Positions 1 through 7,944 of a DNA stretch of 64,000 nucleotides are shown here, one piece after another. Location of the stretch: NCBI RefSeq assembly GCF_002090135.1, contig NZ_BBRL01000004.1, positions 1,054,001 to 1,118,000 of the forward strand, read 5' to 3'. Numbering within the stretch: position 1 is the stretch's first letter; each line of letters opens with the position of its first letter. The notes below the pieces were generated by a model that was not told the origin of the DNA, did not search any database, and was given only the letters and a program-made list of their open reading frames with translations. Source of the DNA: Demequina sp. NBRC 110055 (GTDB lineage Bacteria; Actinomycetota; Actinomycetes; Actinomycetales; Demequinaceae). Position numbers and translations under genes: made by a program.

Positions 1-927
1 CTGGCGGAGATCTTCGGCTCCGAGAAGCAGTTGCCCGCCACCGTGTCGTTCGTCGACATCGCCGGCATCGTGAAGGGTGCCTCCGAGGGTGAGGGCCTGG
101 GCAACGCGTTCCTCGCGAACATCCGCGAGGCCGACGCGATCTGCCAGGTCACCCGCGCGTTCGAGGACACCGACGTCACGCGCGTCGAGGGGTCCACGGA
201 CGAGGCCGGCGACCTCGAGACCATCTCGACGGAGCTGATCCTCGCCGATCTTCAGACCATCGACAAGGTCCTGCCGCGCCTGGAGAAGGAAGTGAAGATC
301 AAGAAGGGCTCGCCCGAGCAGCTTGCCGCCGTGCAGCAGGCCAAGGAGGTCCTCGAGGCCGGCCAGACGCTTTTCGCCGGCGCCGCCGCGGCAGGCATCG
401 ACACGGCGCTGCTGCGCGAGTTCAACCTGCTGACGACCAAGCCGTTCATCTACGTTTTCAACACCGACGACGCGGGCCTCATGGACGAGGAGCGCAAGGC
501 GTCGCTGGCGGCGCTCGTCGCTCCCGCGAAGGCGATCTTCCTGGACGCGAAGTTCGAGTCCGAGCTGATCGAGCTCGATGGCGACGAGGCGCGCGAGATG
601 CTCGAGTCCACCGGCCAGAGCGAGTCCGGACTGGACCAGCTCGCGCACGTGGGCTTCGACACCCTCGGCCTGCAGACCTACCTCACGGCCGGCCCCAAGG
701 AGTCGCGCGCGTGGACCATCCCCAAGGGCGCGACGGCTCCGCAGGCCGCCGGTGTGATCCACACGGACTTCGAGCGCGGCTTCATCAAGGCCGAGGTGGT
801 CTCGTTCGACGACCTCGTCGAGCACGGCTCCATGGCCGATGCGAAGGCCGCCGGCCGTGTGCGCATGGAGGGCAAGGACTACGTCATGGCCGATGGCGAC
901 GTGGTGGAGTTCAGGTTTAACGTGTAG
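1..927 (+). CDS. ychF: Ribosome-binding ATPase YchF (5' end missing)
   Basis: Obg-family P-loop ATPase that binds the ribosome and acts in the cytosol in translation and stress control. The frame is open from base 1, giving 308 residues. YchF proteins are usually about 360 residues, so roughly the first 50, including Walker A, lie upstream. Visible parts are the DIAG motif and the [11 protein letters not shown] switch segment, a coiled-coil region (about residues 70-130), and a C-terminal TGS domain ending VEFRFNV. Members of this family use NxxE/D instead of NKxD and prefer ATP; the stretch VFNTDD fits. The last 29 bases are duplicated at 4454-4482 with mostly silent changes, so the present 3' end may have arrived with an inserted segment. 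Identification is firm. Confidence 0.95.
   Translation: MAEIFGSEKQLPATVSFVDIAGIVKGASEGEGLGNAFLANIREADAICQVTRAFEDTDVTRVEGSTDEAGDLETISTELILADLQTIDKVLPRLEKEVKIKKGSPEQLAAVQQAKEVLEAGQTLFAGAAAAGIDTALLREFNLLTTKPFIYVFNTDDAGLMDEERKASLAALVAPAKAIFLDAKFESELIELDGDEAREMLESTGQSESGLDQLAHVGFDTLGLQTYLTAGPKESRAWTIPKGATAPQAAGVIHTDFERGFIKAEVVSFDDLVEHGSMADAKAAGRVRMEGKDYVMADGDVVEFRFNV
899..927. repeat. Putative attachment-site repeat, copy A (3' end of ychF)
   Basis: The last 29 bases of ychF match 4454-4482 at 26 of 29 positions by hand alignment. Mismatches are at 902/4457, 913/4468 and 924/4479. Copy B still reads as the YchF C-terminus (VEFRFNV then TAG) in frame. Two of the three changes are synonymous and one is Val to Ala. 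The repeats bracket a 3.5-kb cassette of three genes unrelated to ychF. This is the pattern left when an element integrates into the 3' end of a conserved gene and restores it. The att role is inference; no integrase gene is present. Confidence 0.6.
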
Positions 928-1008
928 TTCCCGTTCAACCTCTGACGGTGGCGCGTAGCCCGTCTCCGACCGCTCCAGTCACGAGTCTTGCTCTGACCAT
1001 TGGTCGCG

Positions 1009-2034
1009 TCACATCGTGAGCATTGCCTTGATGGCGCGGCGTTCGTCCATGGCTTGGTAGGCGGCGGCGGTGTCATCGAGGGGGAGGGTGAGGTCGAAGA
1101 CCTTGCCCGGGTTGATCTCGCGGCGCATGATTCGGCCGATGAGGTCGGGCAGGTAGTGGCGTACCGGGGCGGGGCCGCCGTGGAGGTGGACCCCGGAGAA
1201 GAACAGGCCGAGCCCGTCGAGCGTGACGTCGTGTGAGACACCGACGTATCCGACGTGGCCGCCAGCGCGGGTGGCCTTGATTGCCTGATCCATGGACTCT
1301 TGGGTGCCGACGGCCTCGATGGTGGAGTGCGCGCCGAGGCCGTCGGTGAGCTCCTTGATGCGGGCGACCCCGTCGTCGCCGCGTTCGGCGACGATGTCGG
1401 TGGCTCCGTATTCGCGTGCGAGGGCTTGGCGGTCGGCATGGCGGCTCATCGCGATGATGCGGGTCGCCCCGAGCTCGCGCGCCGCGAGGACGGCGAGGAG
1501 CCCGACCGCGCCGTCGCCGACGACGGCGACGGTCTTGCCCGGCCCCGCCTGGGCGGCGACCGCGCCGAACCATCCGGTGCCGAGCACGTCGGATGCGGCG
1601 AGCAGGGAAGGGATGAGGTCCGGCTCGGGCTGGGTGGGGGTGGCGACGAGGGTGCCGTCGGCGAGTGGGACGCGAAGGAGTTCGGACTGCGCGCCGCCTC
1701 GTGCTGCGGCCTCGCGGTGCGGGCAGTGGGTCTGATATCCGGAGCGGCAGATCTCGCAGGTGTTGTCGGAGGCGAAGAAGGACCCGACCACGAAGTCGCC
1801 GACCTTGACGTTGGTCACCTCTTCGCCGACGGCGATGACGGTGCCTGCGTATTCGTGGCCCATCGGGGTGGGGACGGCGGGGAGGGGTTCGAGGCCGCGG
1901 TAGGCCCATAGATCCGAACCGCAGACGCACGACGCGGCGAGTCGGACGATGGCGTCGGTGGGCTTCTCGACGACGGGGTCGTCGCGGTCCTCGACGCGGA
2001 CGTCGCCGGGGCCGTACATGAGTGCGCCGCGCAT
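1009..2034 (-). CDS. Zinc-dependent alcohol dehydrogenase family protein
   Basis: Medium-chain (MDR) NAD(P)-dependent oxidoreductase of 341 residues, the usual family length. The N-terminal GroES-like domain has catalytic-zinc residues near CGSD and GHEYAGTV, and a structural-zinc cysteine cluster in CEICRSGYQTHC. The Rossmann domain follows, with a VVGDGAVGLLAV loop near residue 175. The ATG at 2034 is preceded by a good GAGGAG ribosome site. It lies 33 bp downstream of an MmyB regulator on the same strand, so the two probably form an operon with the regulator controlling it. The substrate cannot be read from sequence. Both genes sit inside the segment bounded by ychF-end repeats, so horizontal acquisition is likely. 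Confidence 0.88.
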   Translation of the reverse strand: MRGALMYGPGDVRVEDRDDPVVEKPTDAIVRLAASCVCGSDLWAYRGLEPLPAVPTPMGHEYAGTVIAVGEEVTNVKVGDFVVGSFFASDNTCEICRSGYQTHCPHREAAARGGAQSELLRVPLADGTLVATPTQPEPDLIPSLLAASDVLGTGWFGAVAAQAGPGKTVAVVGDGAVGLLAVLAARELGATRIIAMSRHADRQALAREYGATDIVAERGDDGVARIKELTDGLGAHSTIEAVGTQESMDQAIKATRAGGHVGYVGVSHDVTLDGLGLFFSGVHLHGGPAPVRHYLPDLIGRIMRREINPGKVFDLTLPLDDTAAAYQAMDERRAIKAMLTM

Positions 2035-2067
2035 GGTGGTCTCCTCAGAAGGGGTAAGGCGCTCGTG

Positions 2068-2937
2068 TCAGCGAGCGTGGTCCTGGGTGATGGCAAGGGT
2101 GCCGAGCAGGGTGAGCGCCTCGTGCGAGGCTGATCCGGGTGCGGCGGTGAACACGGTCATCTGGATGGCCTCCTGGCCGACCAGGTCGAGGCCGTTGAAT
2201 GCCAGCTCGAGGTCGCCCACCAGCTGGTGGTGGAAGCGTTTGACGCCCGCATCGTGCTGCCACACGTCGTGACGGCCCCACAGCTCCCGGAAGTGGTCGC
2301 TGCGCGTCGACAGCTCCCCGACCAGGTCATGCAAGGGCTTGCTGTGGGGATCCCGTCCGGCCTCGGTGCGCAGCTGTGCGACGTTGACCGATGCGGCCGA
2401 GTCCCAGTCGGCGAAGAAGTGGCGTGCACTGGGCTCAAGGAAGAGGTACCGCGCGAAGTTCGGCGGCTGGGTGGTGGCGGTGGCGATCATGTCGGACATC
2501 AAAGCCCCGCCGAGGGTGTTCCAGGCGAGCAGGTCGGTGCGGCCGTTGCCGATCAGTGCGACGGCGTCCGTCATGGACTCCAGCAGCCACCGCATGCTCG
2601 GCTCCGGTGTCCACGCTCGCTCGCCAGACCTGCGCGCGCGGGTGCGGCCGGCGGTCTGCGCGCCCTGGTGCGCGAGGCGGTAGAGGTGTTCGCGTTCGGC
2701 GGGCTCGAGCTGCAGCGCCTTTGCGAGTCCGTCGAGGACGGCCTCGGATGCGCCGGCGATCGCTCCGCGTTCGAGCCGGGAGTAGTACTCGACGCTCACT
2801 CCGGCGAGAGCGGCGACCTCGCCGCGGCGCAGCCCGGGCACGCGGCGGTCGCGGCCACGTGGCAGCCAGACGTCCTCGGGTTCGATGCGTGCGCGGCGCG
2901 ACATCAGGAACTCGCGCACCTCGCTGTGGTTGTCCAT
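2068..2937 (-). CDS. XRE-family (MmyB-like) transcriptional regulator
   Basis: A 289-residue DNA-binding regulator: an N-terminal helix-turn-helix (about residues 10-75, with RGEVAALAGVSVEYYSRLE) followed by an MmyB-like ligand-binding domain (PAS-like, residues 110-280, with the typical FRELWGRHDV stretch). In this family the C-terminal domain senses a small hydrophobic ligand, and the genes often sit beside oxidoreductases, as here with the alcohol dehydrogenase 33 bp downstream. The frame stays open far upstream, but ATG at 2937 is chosen because homologues begin close to the HTH and because a TATCCT -10 box ends 6 nt before it, implying a leaderless mRNA. A second MmyB regulator lies at 8487-9347. 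Confidence 0.88.
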   Translation of the reverse strand: MDNHSEVREFLMSRRARIEPEDVWLPRGRDRRVPGLRRGEVAALAGVSVEYYSRLERGAIAGASEAVLDGLAKALQLEPAEREHLYRLAHQGAQTAGRTRARRSGERAWTPEPSMRWLLESMTDAVALIGNGRTDLLAWNTLGGALMSDMIATATTQPPNFARYLFLEPSARHFFADWDSAASVNVAQLRTEAGRDPHSKPLHDLVGELSTRSDHFRELWGRHDVWQHDAGVKRFHHQLVGDLELAFNGLDLVGQEAIQMTVFTAAPGSASHEALTLLGTLAITQDHAR

Positions 2938-2943
2938 GTCGCT

Positions 2944-3023
2944 AGGATAGGGAGCCCCATTCGAGCGTGGGATGCCCTGTGAGGGCACGTCAGCAGCGGG
3001 ACTCCCGCAGCCGCCATGGCGGC
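2944..3023 (-). promoter_or_regulatory. MmyB promoter with three consecutive inverted repeats
   Basis: On the minus strand, TATCCT (2949-2944) ends 6 nt before the regulator's ATG. Upstream lie three small dyads: TGCCCT/AGGGCA with a 3-nt centre (2973-2987), GCGGGA/TCCCGC with a 1-nt centre (2996-3008), and the perfect 14-mer GCCGCCATGGCGGC (3010-3023). They sit in the gap between the regulator and the divergently transcribed efflux pump, so they are candidate operators for autoregulation or for control of both. Dyads are seen directly; the operator role is inference. Confidence 0.4.
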
Positions 3024-3159
3024 GCTTTCCTGAAGACATGAACAGGTATTCCGTTGCGGTGCTCGCTCTCATCGCCGTCTGGCCTTTCGGTGCGACGGCG
3101 TCACTTGAGCGCATGCCCCTTGCTGTGGACGATGCGACCGGCGAGCCGCTGTGGTGGAC

Positions 3160-4413
3160 ATGGTGAGCGCCACGGAGCGAACCGCACGCGAAGGTCGGGA
3201 GCGGTCTCGGCTGCGTGAGTCCGGAGTGTGGATGGCCGTCATCCTTGGCACGCTCACGGTGTTCGGTCCGTTGTCGATGGACCTCTACCTGCCGGTCCTG
3301 CCGTCCCTCGCGATCGACCTCGACGGCACCGCGTCGTCCGCGCAGCTGACGATGACCGCCTGCCTGATCGGCCTCGCCGCAGGGCAGGTGATCGCCGGGC
3401 CGATGTCCGACCGGTTCGGTCGGCGCACACCCCTGCTGGTCGGGCTGGTCATCTATACGATCGCCTCGGCGCTGTGCGCCATCAGCCCGACCATTGAGGT
3501 GCTCGTCGTCGCCAGGTTCGTCCAGGGGCTCGCCGGTGGGGTCGGGTTGGTCATCGCCCAGACGGTCGGACGCGACATCTACGACGGTGCACGCCTCACG
3601 CGCTACTACGCACGCATCATCGTGATCTCCGGCCTCGCCGCCATCGCCGCACCTGTCGTTGGCGGTTTCCTCGCCGAGCACCTGTCGTGGCGAGGATTCT
3701 TCGTCATCCTCACCGCCATCGGCATCATCGTCACCGCCGCTATCGCGGTCTCGTTCCCCGACAGCCTGCCGCCCGACCGTCGCACCAGCGGCGGCCTGCG
3801 CAGGGTTCGCGAACAGCTCGGTGTGCTCGCCCGCGACCGCCTCTACGTCGGCGCGACCATCTCGAGCTCCCTCACCTCAGCCGCCTACTTCGCTTACCTC
3901 GCCGGCGCACCCTTCATCCTCCAAGGCATCTACGGGCTCGCACCGTCCACCTTCGCGCTCGTGTTCGGACTCAACGCCGCGGCCTTCGCGACCGCCGGGT
4001 TCTCTGCGGGCCGTCTCGCGGAGCGGGTCGGTGACCGCGCTGTGTTCGTCGTGGGTCTCGCGATCATGATCGCCGGGGGAGGCGCGCTTCTCGTCACCGC
4101 ACTGGGGTCGCCATCCCTGGCGCTCACGATCTTCGCGTTCGTCCTCATCGCAGCCGGAGCCGCGATCGTGTCACCGCCGGCGACCACCCTGGCCCTGGTC
4201 GACTACCCGCACTTCGCGGGTACAGCATCGTCCATTCTCGGCATGACCCGCTTCGCCGCGGGCGCGGCCGCAGCGCCGCTCGCCGGCATCCTCGGACCCC
4301 ACACCGCGACACCGACCGCGACGGTCGCGCTCGTCACCGCGGCGGCGGGCGCAGCCGTATTCGCCGTGCTCATCGGACGTCGAGACTCTGCGACAGCGTC
4401 TCGATCCGCGTGA
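3160..4413 (+). CDS. Bcr/CflA-type multidrug efflux MFS transporter
   Basis: Drug:H+ antiporter of the major facilitator superfamily, inner membrane, about 417 residues with 12 predicted membrane segments. The first helix carries PLSMDLYLPVLP, the hallmark of the Bcr/CflA subfamily, and the loop between helices 2 and 3 has DRFGRRTPLL. GTG codons at 3151 and 3154 are also in frame; ATG 3160 is preferred but no strong ribosome site marks any of them. It is divergent from the MmyB regulator, with about 220 bp between, and is the last gene of the segment bounded by ychF-end repeats. The drug specificity is not predictable. A second Bcr/CflA pump lies at 33355-34626. Confidence 0.88.
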   Translation: MVSATERTAREGRERSRLRESGVWMAVILGTLTVFGPLSMDLYLPVLPSLAIDLDGTASSAQLTMTACLIGLAAGQVIAGPMSDRFGRRTPLLVGLVIYTIASALCAISPTIEVLVVARFVQGLAGGVGLVIAQTVGRDIYDGARLTRYYARIIVISGLAAIAAPVVGGFLAEHLSWRGFFVILTAIGIIVTAAIAVSFPDSLPPDRRTSGGLRRVREQLGVLARDRLYVGATISSSLTSAAYFAYLAGAPFILQGIYGLAPSTFALVFGLNAAAFATAGFSAGRLAERVGDRAVFVVGLAIMIAGGGALLVTALGSPSLALTIFAFVLIAAGAAIVSPPATTLALVDYPHFAGTASSILGMTRFAAGAAAAPLAGILGPHTATPTATVALVTAAAGAAVFAVLIGRRDSATASRSA

Positions 4414-4434
4414 CACCCCGCCCCACCCCCCCCA

Positions 4435-4504
4435 GACGTTATTCGGCAACGTCACGCGGTGGAGTTCCGGTTTAACGTCTAGCGTTATTGACGCATTCCG
4501 TTAT
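4435..4504 (+). promoter_or_regulatory. Upstream region of higBA with inverted and direct repeats
   Basis: An inverted repeat GACGTT-7 nt-AACGTC (4435-4453) lies just before copy B of the ychF-end repeat and 21 bp after the pump's stop codon. It could be a weak terminator or an operator. The hexamer CGTTAT occurs three times (4437, 4483, 4499). The last two straddle the likely promoter just upstream of the higB GTG start, where TATGTG (4502-4507) could be a -10 box. HigA antitoxins usually repress their own operon, so these repeats are candidate HigA sites. The assignment is tentative. Confidence 0.3.
4454..4482. repeat. Putative attachment-site repeat, copy B (displaced ychF 3' end)
   Basis: This intergenic stretch reads HAVEFRFNV followed by TAG, the same C-terminus as YchF, but it is not attached to any ychF gene. 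It matches 899-927 at 26 of 29 bases. The simplest reading is that it is the original chromosomal end of ychF, displaced when the cassette 928-4453 inserted with a replacement end. See copy A. Confidence 0.6.
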
Positions 4505-4515
4505 GTGATGCTCGT

Positions 4516-4797
4516 GTGATCAGACCCTTCAGCGACAAGAATGCTGAGTGGATCTGGGACGAGGAGTTCGTGAAGGCGATCGATCGTCGAGTTCAGCGCG
4601 CCGCGCTTCGCAAACGTGACGTGCTCCACGCTGCGCCTGAGGTGGAGGACCTGCGGATCCCGCCAGGAATCCATCTTGAGCTGCTCAAGGGTGACCGTGC
4701 AGGCCGGCACAGCATCCGTGTGAACGACCAAGGGAGAATCTGCTTTCGATGGAAGAACGGCGGTGCGGATGATGGTGAGCTCGTCGACGACCACTGA
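4516..4797 (+). CDS. higB: Type II toxin, HigB/RelE family
   Basis: A 93-residue protein of the RelE/ParE fold. HigB toxins are ribosome-dependent mRNA endonucleases. The match to HigB is strong along the full length: a start MIRPF-DK, the central AAPEVEDLRIPPG, LELLKGDRAGRHSIRVND, and the C-terminal ICFRWKNGG with a closing VDDH in place of the common VDYH. The start is GTG. The toxin gene comes first and overlaps the antitoxin gene, the usual higBA order. It sits immediately after the duplicated ychF end, so it may belong to the old chromosomal context or to another mobile segment. Confidence 0.92.
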   Translation: MIRPFSDKNAEWIWDEEFVKAIDRRVQRAALRKRDVLHAAPEVEDLRIPPGIHLELLKGDRAGRHSIRVNDQGRICFRWKNGGADDGELVDDH

Positions 4798-5092
4798 GGA
4801 CGGCCTGATCCCGCCGATCCATCCAGGCGAGATCCTGATGGAGGACGTCATCGAAAGCTTCGGGATCACCCAGAACAAACGCGCGGTCGCCATCGGTGTC
4901 GCGCCGCGGCGTATCAACGAGATCGTCCACGGTAAGCGTGGCATCACGGCCGACACCGCGGTGCGTCTCGGCGCCTATGTCGGAACGACAGCGGATTACT
5001 GGATGAACCTGCAGTCTCACTACGAGCTGCGGCTCGAGCGCCGCGCCCTGCGTGAACAGGTCGCGGCGATCACACCCGTGGAGGTCGCGTGA
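4769..5092 (+). CDS. higA: HigA-family antitoxin
   Basis: A 107-residue XRE helix-turn-helix protein of the HigA type. It carries the diagnostic IPPIHPGEILMEDVIE entry, the HTH NKRAVAIGVAPRRINEIVHG, and the TADTAVRLGAYVGTTADYWMNLQ segment typical of HigA. It should bind and neutralise HigB and repress the operon. The start is ambiguous among in-frame codons at 4763 (GTG), 4769 (ATG) and 4772 (ATG). All overlap the 3' end of higB by about 25-35 bp, implying coupled translation. Its stop codon overlaps the GTG start of the next gene. Confidence 0.9.
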   Translation: MMVSSSTTTEDGLIPPIHPGEILMEDVIESFGITQNKRAVAIGVAPRRINEIVHGKRGITADTAVRLGAYVGTTADYWMNLQSHYELRLERRALREQVAAITPVEVA

Positions 5093-5895
5093 CGGTAGCG
5101 CGGAGTTTTCTTGTCGAGCGAGGCGATGTCGCGCTACGGGTGACCGACTGCGGCGGCGACGGCCCACCGCTGCTACTTTTGCACGGCCTCGCTGGAAGCT
5201 CCAGAGAGTTCCTGCCTACCGCCGATGCGCTCCGTGACCGCTTTCGCGTGGTCTTGATGGACCAGCGCGGCCACGGCGAGAGCACGCGCCGCCCGGCCGA
5301 TCTGTCGCGTGACGCATTCGTTCACGACGTGGTCGCCCTGCTGGAACACCTCCAGCCGGGTGCGCGGTGGACCCTCGTCGGTCAATCCATGGGTGCTCAC
5401 ACCGCGTTCCTGACCGCCGCCGCTCGCCCGGACCTCTTCGCCGGGCTCGTCATGCTCGAGGGTCACGCAGGCGGGATCCCGGACCCCGACGAGGCAAACG
5501 CGCTGGGAGAGTTCTTCGCGACCTGGCCAACTCCCTTTGTTGACGAGGCTGCAGCTCGAGCGTTTCTGGGACGCGGTGCCATTGTCGACGCACTGATCCA
5601 GGACTTGGAGCCGACAGCCTCGGGACTGATGCCGCGGTTCGACGGCGACGTCATGCAGCGAACGCTGGAGGCGGTGCACGAGCCGCGGTGGCGCGAGTGG
5701 GAATCGTTGGCGGTGCCGACCCTGGTGGTCTTCGGTGCCAACGGGATGTTCACGGCCGAACAGCAGCAGGAACTGATCCGTCGGCGCCACGGCACGGACT
5801 ACGTGGTCCTGAACGGCGGCGGCCACGACGCTCACCTCGACGCCTTCGATGAATGGGTGGACGTGCTCCGTGCCTGGCTCAGCCGCGTCCGTTGA
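5089..5895 (+). CDS. Alpha/beta-fold hydrolase
   Basis: A 268-residue alpha/beta hydrolase with the oxyanion segment LLLLHGLAGSSRE (about residues 25-37), a nucleophile elbow VGQSMGAH (Ser near 101) and a terminal catalytic His in GGGHDAHLDAF. The substrate is unknown; the family includes esterases, lactonases and haloperoxidase-like enzymes. The GTG start overlaps the higA stop (GTGA) and has a GTGGAGGT ribosome site inside higA, so it is translated from the toxin-antitoxin message. That coupling is unusual and may reflect a cargo function or simple read-through. Confidence 0.85.
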   Translation: MTVARSFLVERGDVALRVTDCGGDGPPLLLLHGLAGSSREFLPTADALRDRFRVVLMDQRGHGESTRRPADLSRDAFVHDVVALLEHLQPGARWTLVGQSMGAHTAFLTAAARPDLFAGLVMLEGHAGGIPDPDEANALGEFFATWPTPFVDEAAARAFLGRGAIVDALIQDLEPTASGLMPRFDGDVMQRTLEAVHEPRWREWESLAVPTLVVFGANGMFTAEQQQELIRRRHGTDYVVLNGGGHDAHLDAFDEWVDVLRAWLSRVR

Positions 5896-5958
5896 CGGCG
5901 TGACCGCCCGTCAAGCGAACGGTGCGCACATCCCGCACCGCGCCTAGAGTTGCTAGGC

Positions 5959-6357
5959 ATGAGCGACTCTGCGATTCCTTTTCTCATGTTCCAGGGCGGA
6001 GTGGGCCGCGAGGCCATCGACCTTTATGTCTCGCTCTTTGACGATGGTGAGATCCTCGACCTGGATCTGTATCCGGCAGAGGGCCCCGCGCCCGAAGGCA
6101 CCATCATGCGAGGACGCTTCCGCATCGCCGGGCAAGAGTTCTATGTCTCAGACAGCTTCATCGACCACGAGTTTGGCTTCACGCCTTCGCTGTCAATCTG
6201 GATCGAGGCCGAGTCTGCTGAGCGGCAAGAGGAGCTTGTCGCCGCTCTCAGCGACGGCGGCCAGGTGCTGATGCCGCTCGACAACTACGGCTTCTCAGCG
6301 CGCTTCGGCTGGGTGAACGATCGCTACGGAGTGAGCTGGCAGATCAATCTGGGCTAA
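5959..6357 (+). CDS. VOC-superfamily protein, PhnB-like
   Basis: A 132-residue protein of the vicinal-oxygen-chelate superfamily, PhnB-like branch. Its pattern of IPFLMFQGG-REAIDLYVSLF, then GTIMRGRFRIAGQEFYVSDS, and a closing FGWVNDRYGVSWQINL is typical of this branch, which is often mislabelled as demethylubiquinone methyltransferase. PhnB-like members have no confirmed enzymatic role in most bacteria. ATG 5959 is preferred over TTG 5950 because TAGAGT (5945-5950) ends 8 nt upstream and could be the -10 box of a leaderless message. Confidence 0.85.
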   Translation: MSDSAIPFLMFQGGVGREAIDLYVSLFDDGEILDLDLYPAEGPAPEGTIMRGRFRIAGQEFYVSDSFIDHEFGFTPSLSIWIEAESAERQEELVAALSDGGQVLMPLDNYGFSARFGWVNDRYGVSWQINLG

Positions 6358-6376
6358 CCCGAAGCCCAAGGCCGCC

Positions 6377-7288
6377 TCACGCGCGCGGCCACTCCAGCTG
6401 GCGCTTGCTGACGTAGGACCGTTCGGTCCCGTCGAGAGGGTCGGTGAATGCCAGCGATCGCGCGACCAGCCGCAGCGGCTCGTCGTAGTCGTCCGGTGCG
6501 TCCGGGGCGACCACCGGATAGAGGGGGTCTCCGACGAGGCCCAAGCCGGCATCGGCCATCTGTAGGCGCAGCTGGTGCGTCTTTCCTGTCACGGGGGACA
6601 GCCGGTAACGCGCACAGTCGCCCCGCACCTCGATGACCTCCACGAGCGTCTCGGCATTCGGCTCGCCCGCGACCAGTTCGGCCTGCAGGCTGCCGCGCCG
6701 CTTCTCGATGCGCCCCACGAGCCTCAGGGGAAACGACAGCGTCGGATCCCACCGCCCCAGCGCCTCGTACGTCTTCGTCACCGTCCGCGACTGGAAGACG
6801 CCCGCGTACGCGCCCCGCACCTCGCGCCGCGTGGTGAACACCAGCACGCCGGCGGTGAGGCGGTCCAGCCGATGCGCGGGAGCAAGCTCGGGCAGGCCCA
6901 GCTCGACGCGCAGCCTCACCAGCGCCGTCTCGCGCACGTGCGCCCCGCGAGGGGTGGTCGCGAGGAAGTGCGGCTTGTCGACCACCACGAGGTTGTCGGT
7001 GCGATCCAGGACGGGGATCGGGAACGGCACGGGCGTCTCGGGTGTGAGGGGGCGGTGGAACCACACGATCCGGTGCGGGCGGAACGGGGCATCCACAGCA
7101 ATCGGTGCCCCAGTCTCGTCAACAAAATCCCCGGCGGCCAAACGCCGCGAGACGTCGGCCGCCGCGGGAAGCCGGCCCAGCAGAAACTCTTCCATCGTGG
7201 CCCAGGTGCCCGGCGCATCGGCCGGACCCGGCGTGCGCACCCAGGAGGCGTCCAAGCCCTCACGCTGAGGCAGGGGAGAGCGCGGCAT
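6377..7288 (-). CDS. RluA-family pseudouridine synthase
   Basis: A 303-residue pseudouridine synthase that isomerises specific uridines in rRNA or tRNA. The catalytic motif APAHRLDRLTAGVLVF (catalytic Asp in HRLD, near residue 132) and the later GKTHQLRLQMA and LVGDPLYP stretches are diagnostic of the RluA family. The N-terminal about 90 residues form an S4-like or spacer region. The reading frame continues upstream, but ATG 7288 is chosen because homologues start near PLPQREGLDASWV. The target uridine cannot be assigned. It converges on the VOC gene with a 19-bp gap. Confidence 0.88.
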   Translation of the reverse strand: MPRSPLPQREGLDASWVRTPGPADAPGTWATMEEFLLGRLPAAADVSRRLAAGDFVDETGAPIAVDAPFRPHRIVWFHRPLTPETPVPFPIPVLDRTDNLVVVDKPHFLATTPRGAHVRETALVRLRVELGLPELAPAHRLDRLTAGVLVFTTRREVRGAYAGVFQSRTVTKTYEALGRWDPTLSFPLRLVGRIEKRRGSLQAELVAGEPNAETLVEVIEVRGDCARYRLSPVTGKTHQLRLQMADAGLGLVGDPLYPVVAPDAPDDYDEPLRLVARSLAFTDPLDGTERSYVSKRQLEWPRA

Positions 7289-7396
7289 CAGGCGGGACGA
7301 CACGCGGGTAAGGACGGCACGAGGTCCATCGTACGGAGCGGCGACCGGCGGGCTAGCCTGAGGCCAGCACACCGCACGAGCAAAGGGGCAGGCACC

Positions 7397-7792
7397 ATGG
7401 CGAATGCCGAGGCAGGCTGGTACGACGACGGGTCGGGCAAGGAGCGGTGGTGGGACGGCCAGTCCTGGACCGACAACTTCCGCGAGCCACAGGCCACCGG
7501 GGAAGGTATGACCGGGATGATCAACCGCATCCAGGCCGATGCCAACGCGGGCGCCCAGGTTCGTCCCGGCGCGGCCGGTGCCAGCTACGTGGTGCTGCAG
7601 GTGGTGCTGAAGGAGAAGATGTGGGGCTCGGGCTCGAACAACCTCACGGAGCTCGAGCGCGTCATCAACGGGCAAGCCGCGCTGGGCTATCGCCTCCACA
7701 CCATCACGACGGCGTCGTCGGGCACAGGAGGTTTTGGTGGAGGAGACCGCATCCAGGCGACGATGGTGTTCGAACGGCTCACCCCGGCGTAG
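7397..7792 (+). CDS. DUF2510/DUF4177 domain protein
   Basis: A 131-residue protein. The first about 30 residues form a DUF2510-like motif (AGWYDDGSGKERWWDGQSW), a short Trp-rich module common in actinobacterial membrane and signalling proteins. Residues 60-130 match DUF4177 (YVVLQVVLKEK-W ... LNGxxALGYRLHTITTA-type pattern, here INGQAALGYRLH). No membrane helix is evident, so it is probably cytosolic. The function is unknown. AAAGGGG about 10 nt upstream is the ribosome site for ATG 7397. It is divergent from the pseudouridine synthase gene. Confidence 0.82.
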   Translation: MANAEAGWYDDGSGKERWWDGQSWTDNFREPQATGEGMTGMINRIQADANAGAQVRPGAAGASYVVLQVVLKEKMWGSGSNNLTELERVINGQAALGYRLHTITTASSGTGGFGGGDRIQATMVFERLTPA

Positions 7793-7887
7793 AGCCGTGG
7801 TCACATCAGGGGAGTCGACCACACCTCGACGATCCGGCCGTCGCAACGCGTTCGCCGTGGCGCGTTCACCCGACGCGGAAACGCCAA

Positions 7888-7919
7888 GGCCCGGCGCCCC
7901 TCGTGAAAGGCGCCGAGCC
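7888..7919 (-). terminator. Hairpin terminator of the SRPBCC gene
   Basis: Arms of 11 nt (7888-7898 and 7909-7919) enclose a 10-nt loop. The single mismatch becomes a G-T wobble on the minus strand, so the minus transcript folds better. It lies 26 bp after the stop of the minus-strand SRPBCC gene and is followed there by a T-containing tail. Confidence 0.6.
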
Positions 7920-7944
7920 CTGCGGTCGTCCACGGAGCGTGAGG

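Noticed and set aside
3038-3166. Small open frame beginning MNRYSVAVLALIAVWPFG before the efflux pump
   Set aside because: It has one hydrophobic stretch but no family, no clear ribosome site and lies in the promoter gap; support is too weak to call a gene.
2938-3681. In-frame N-terminal extension of the MmyB regulator (total 537 residues)
   Set aside because: The extension is antisense to the efflux-pump gene, lacks any domain, and the HTH begins right after ATG 2937, as in the family.
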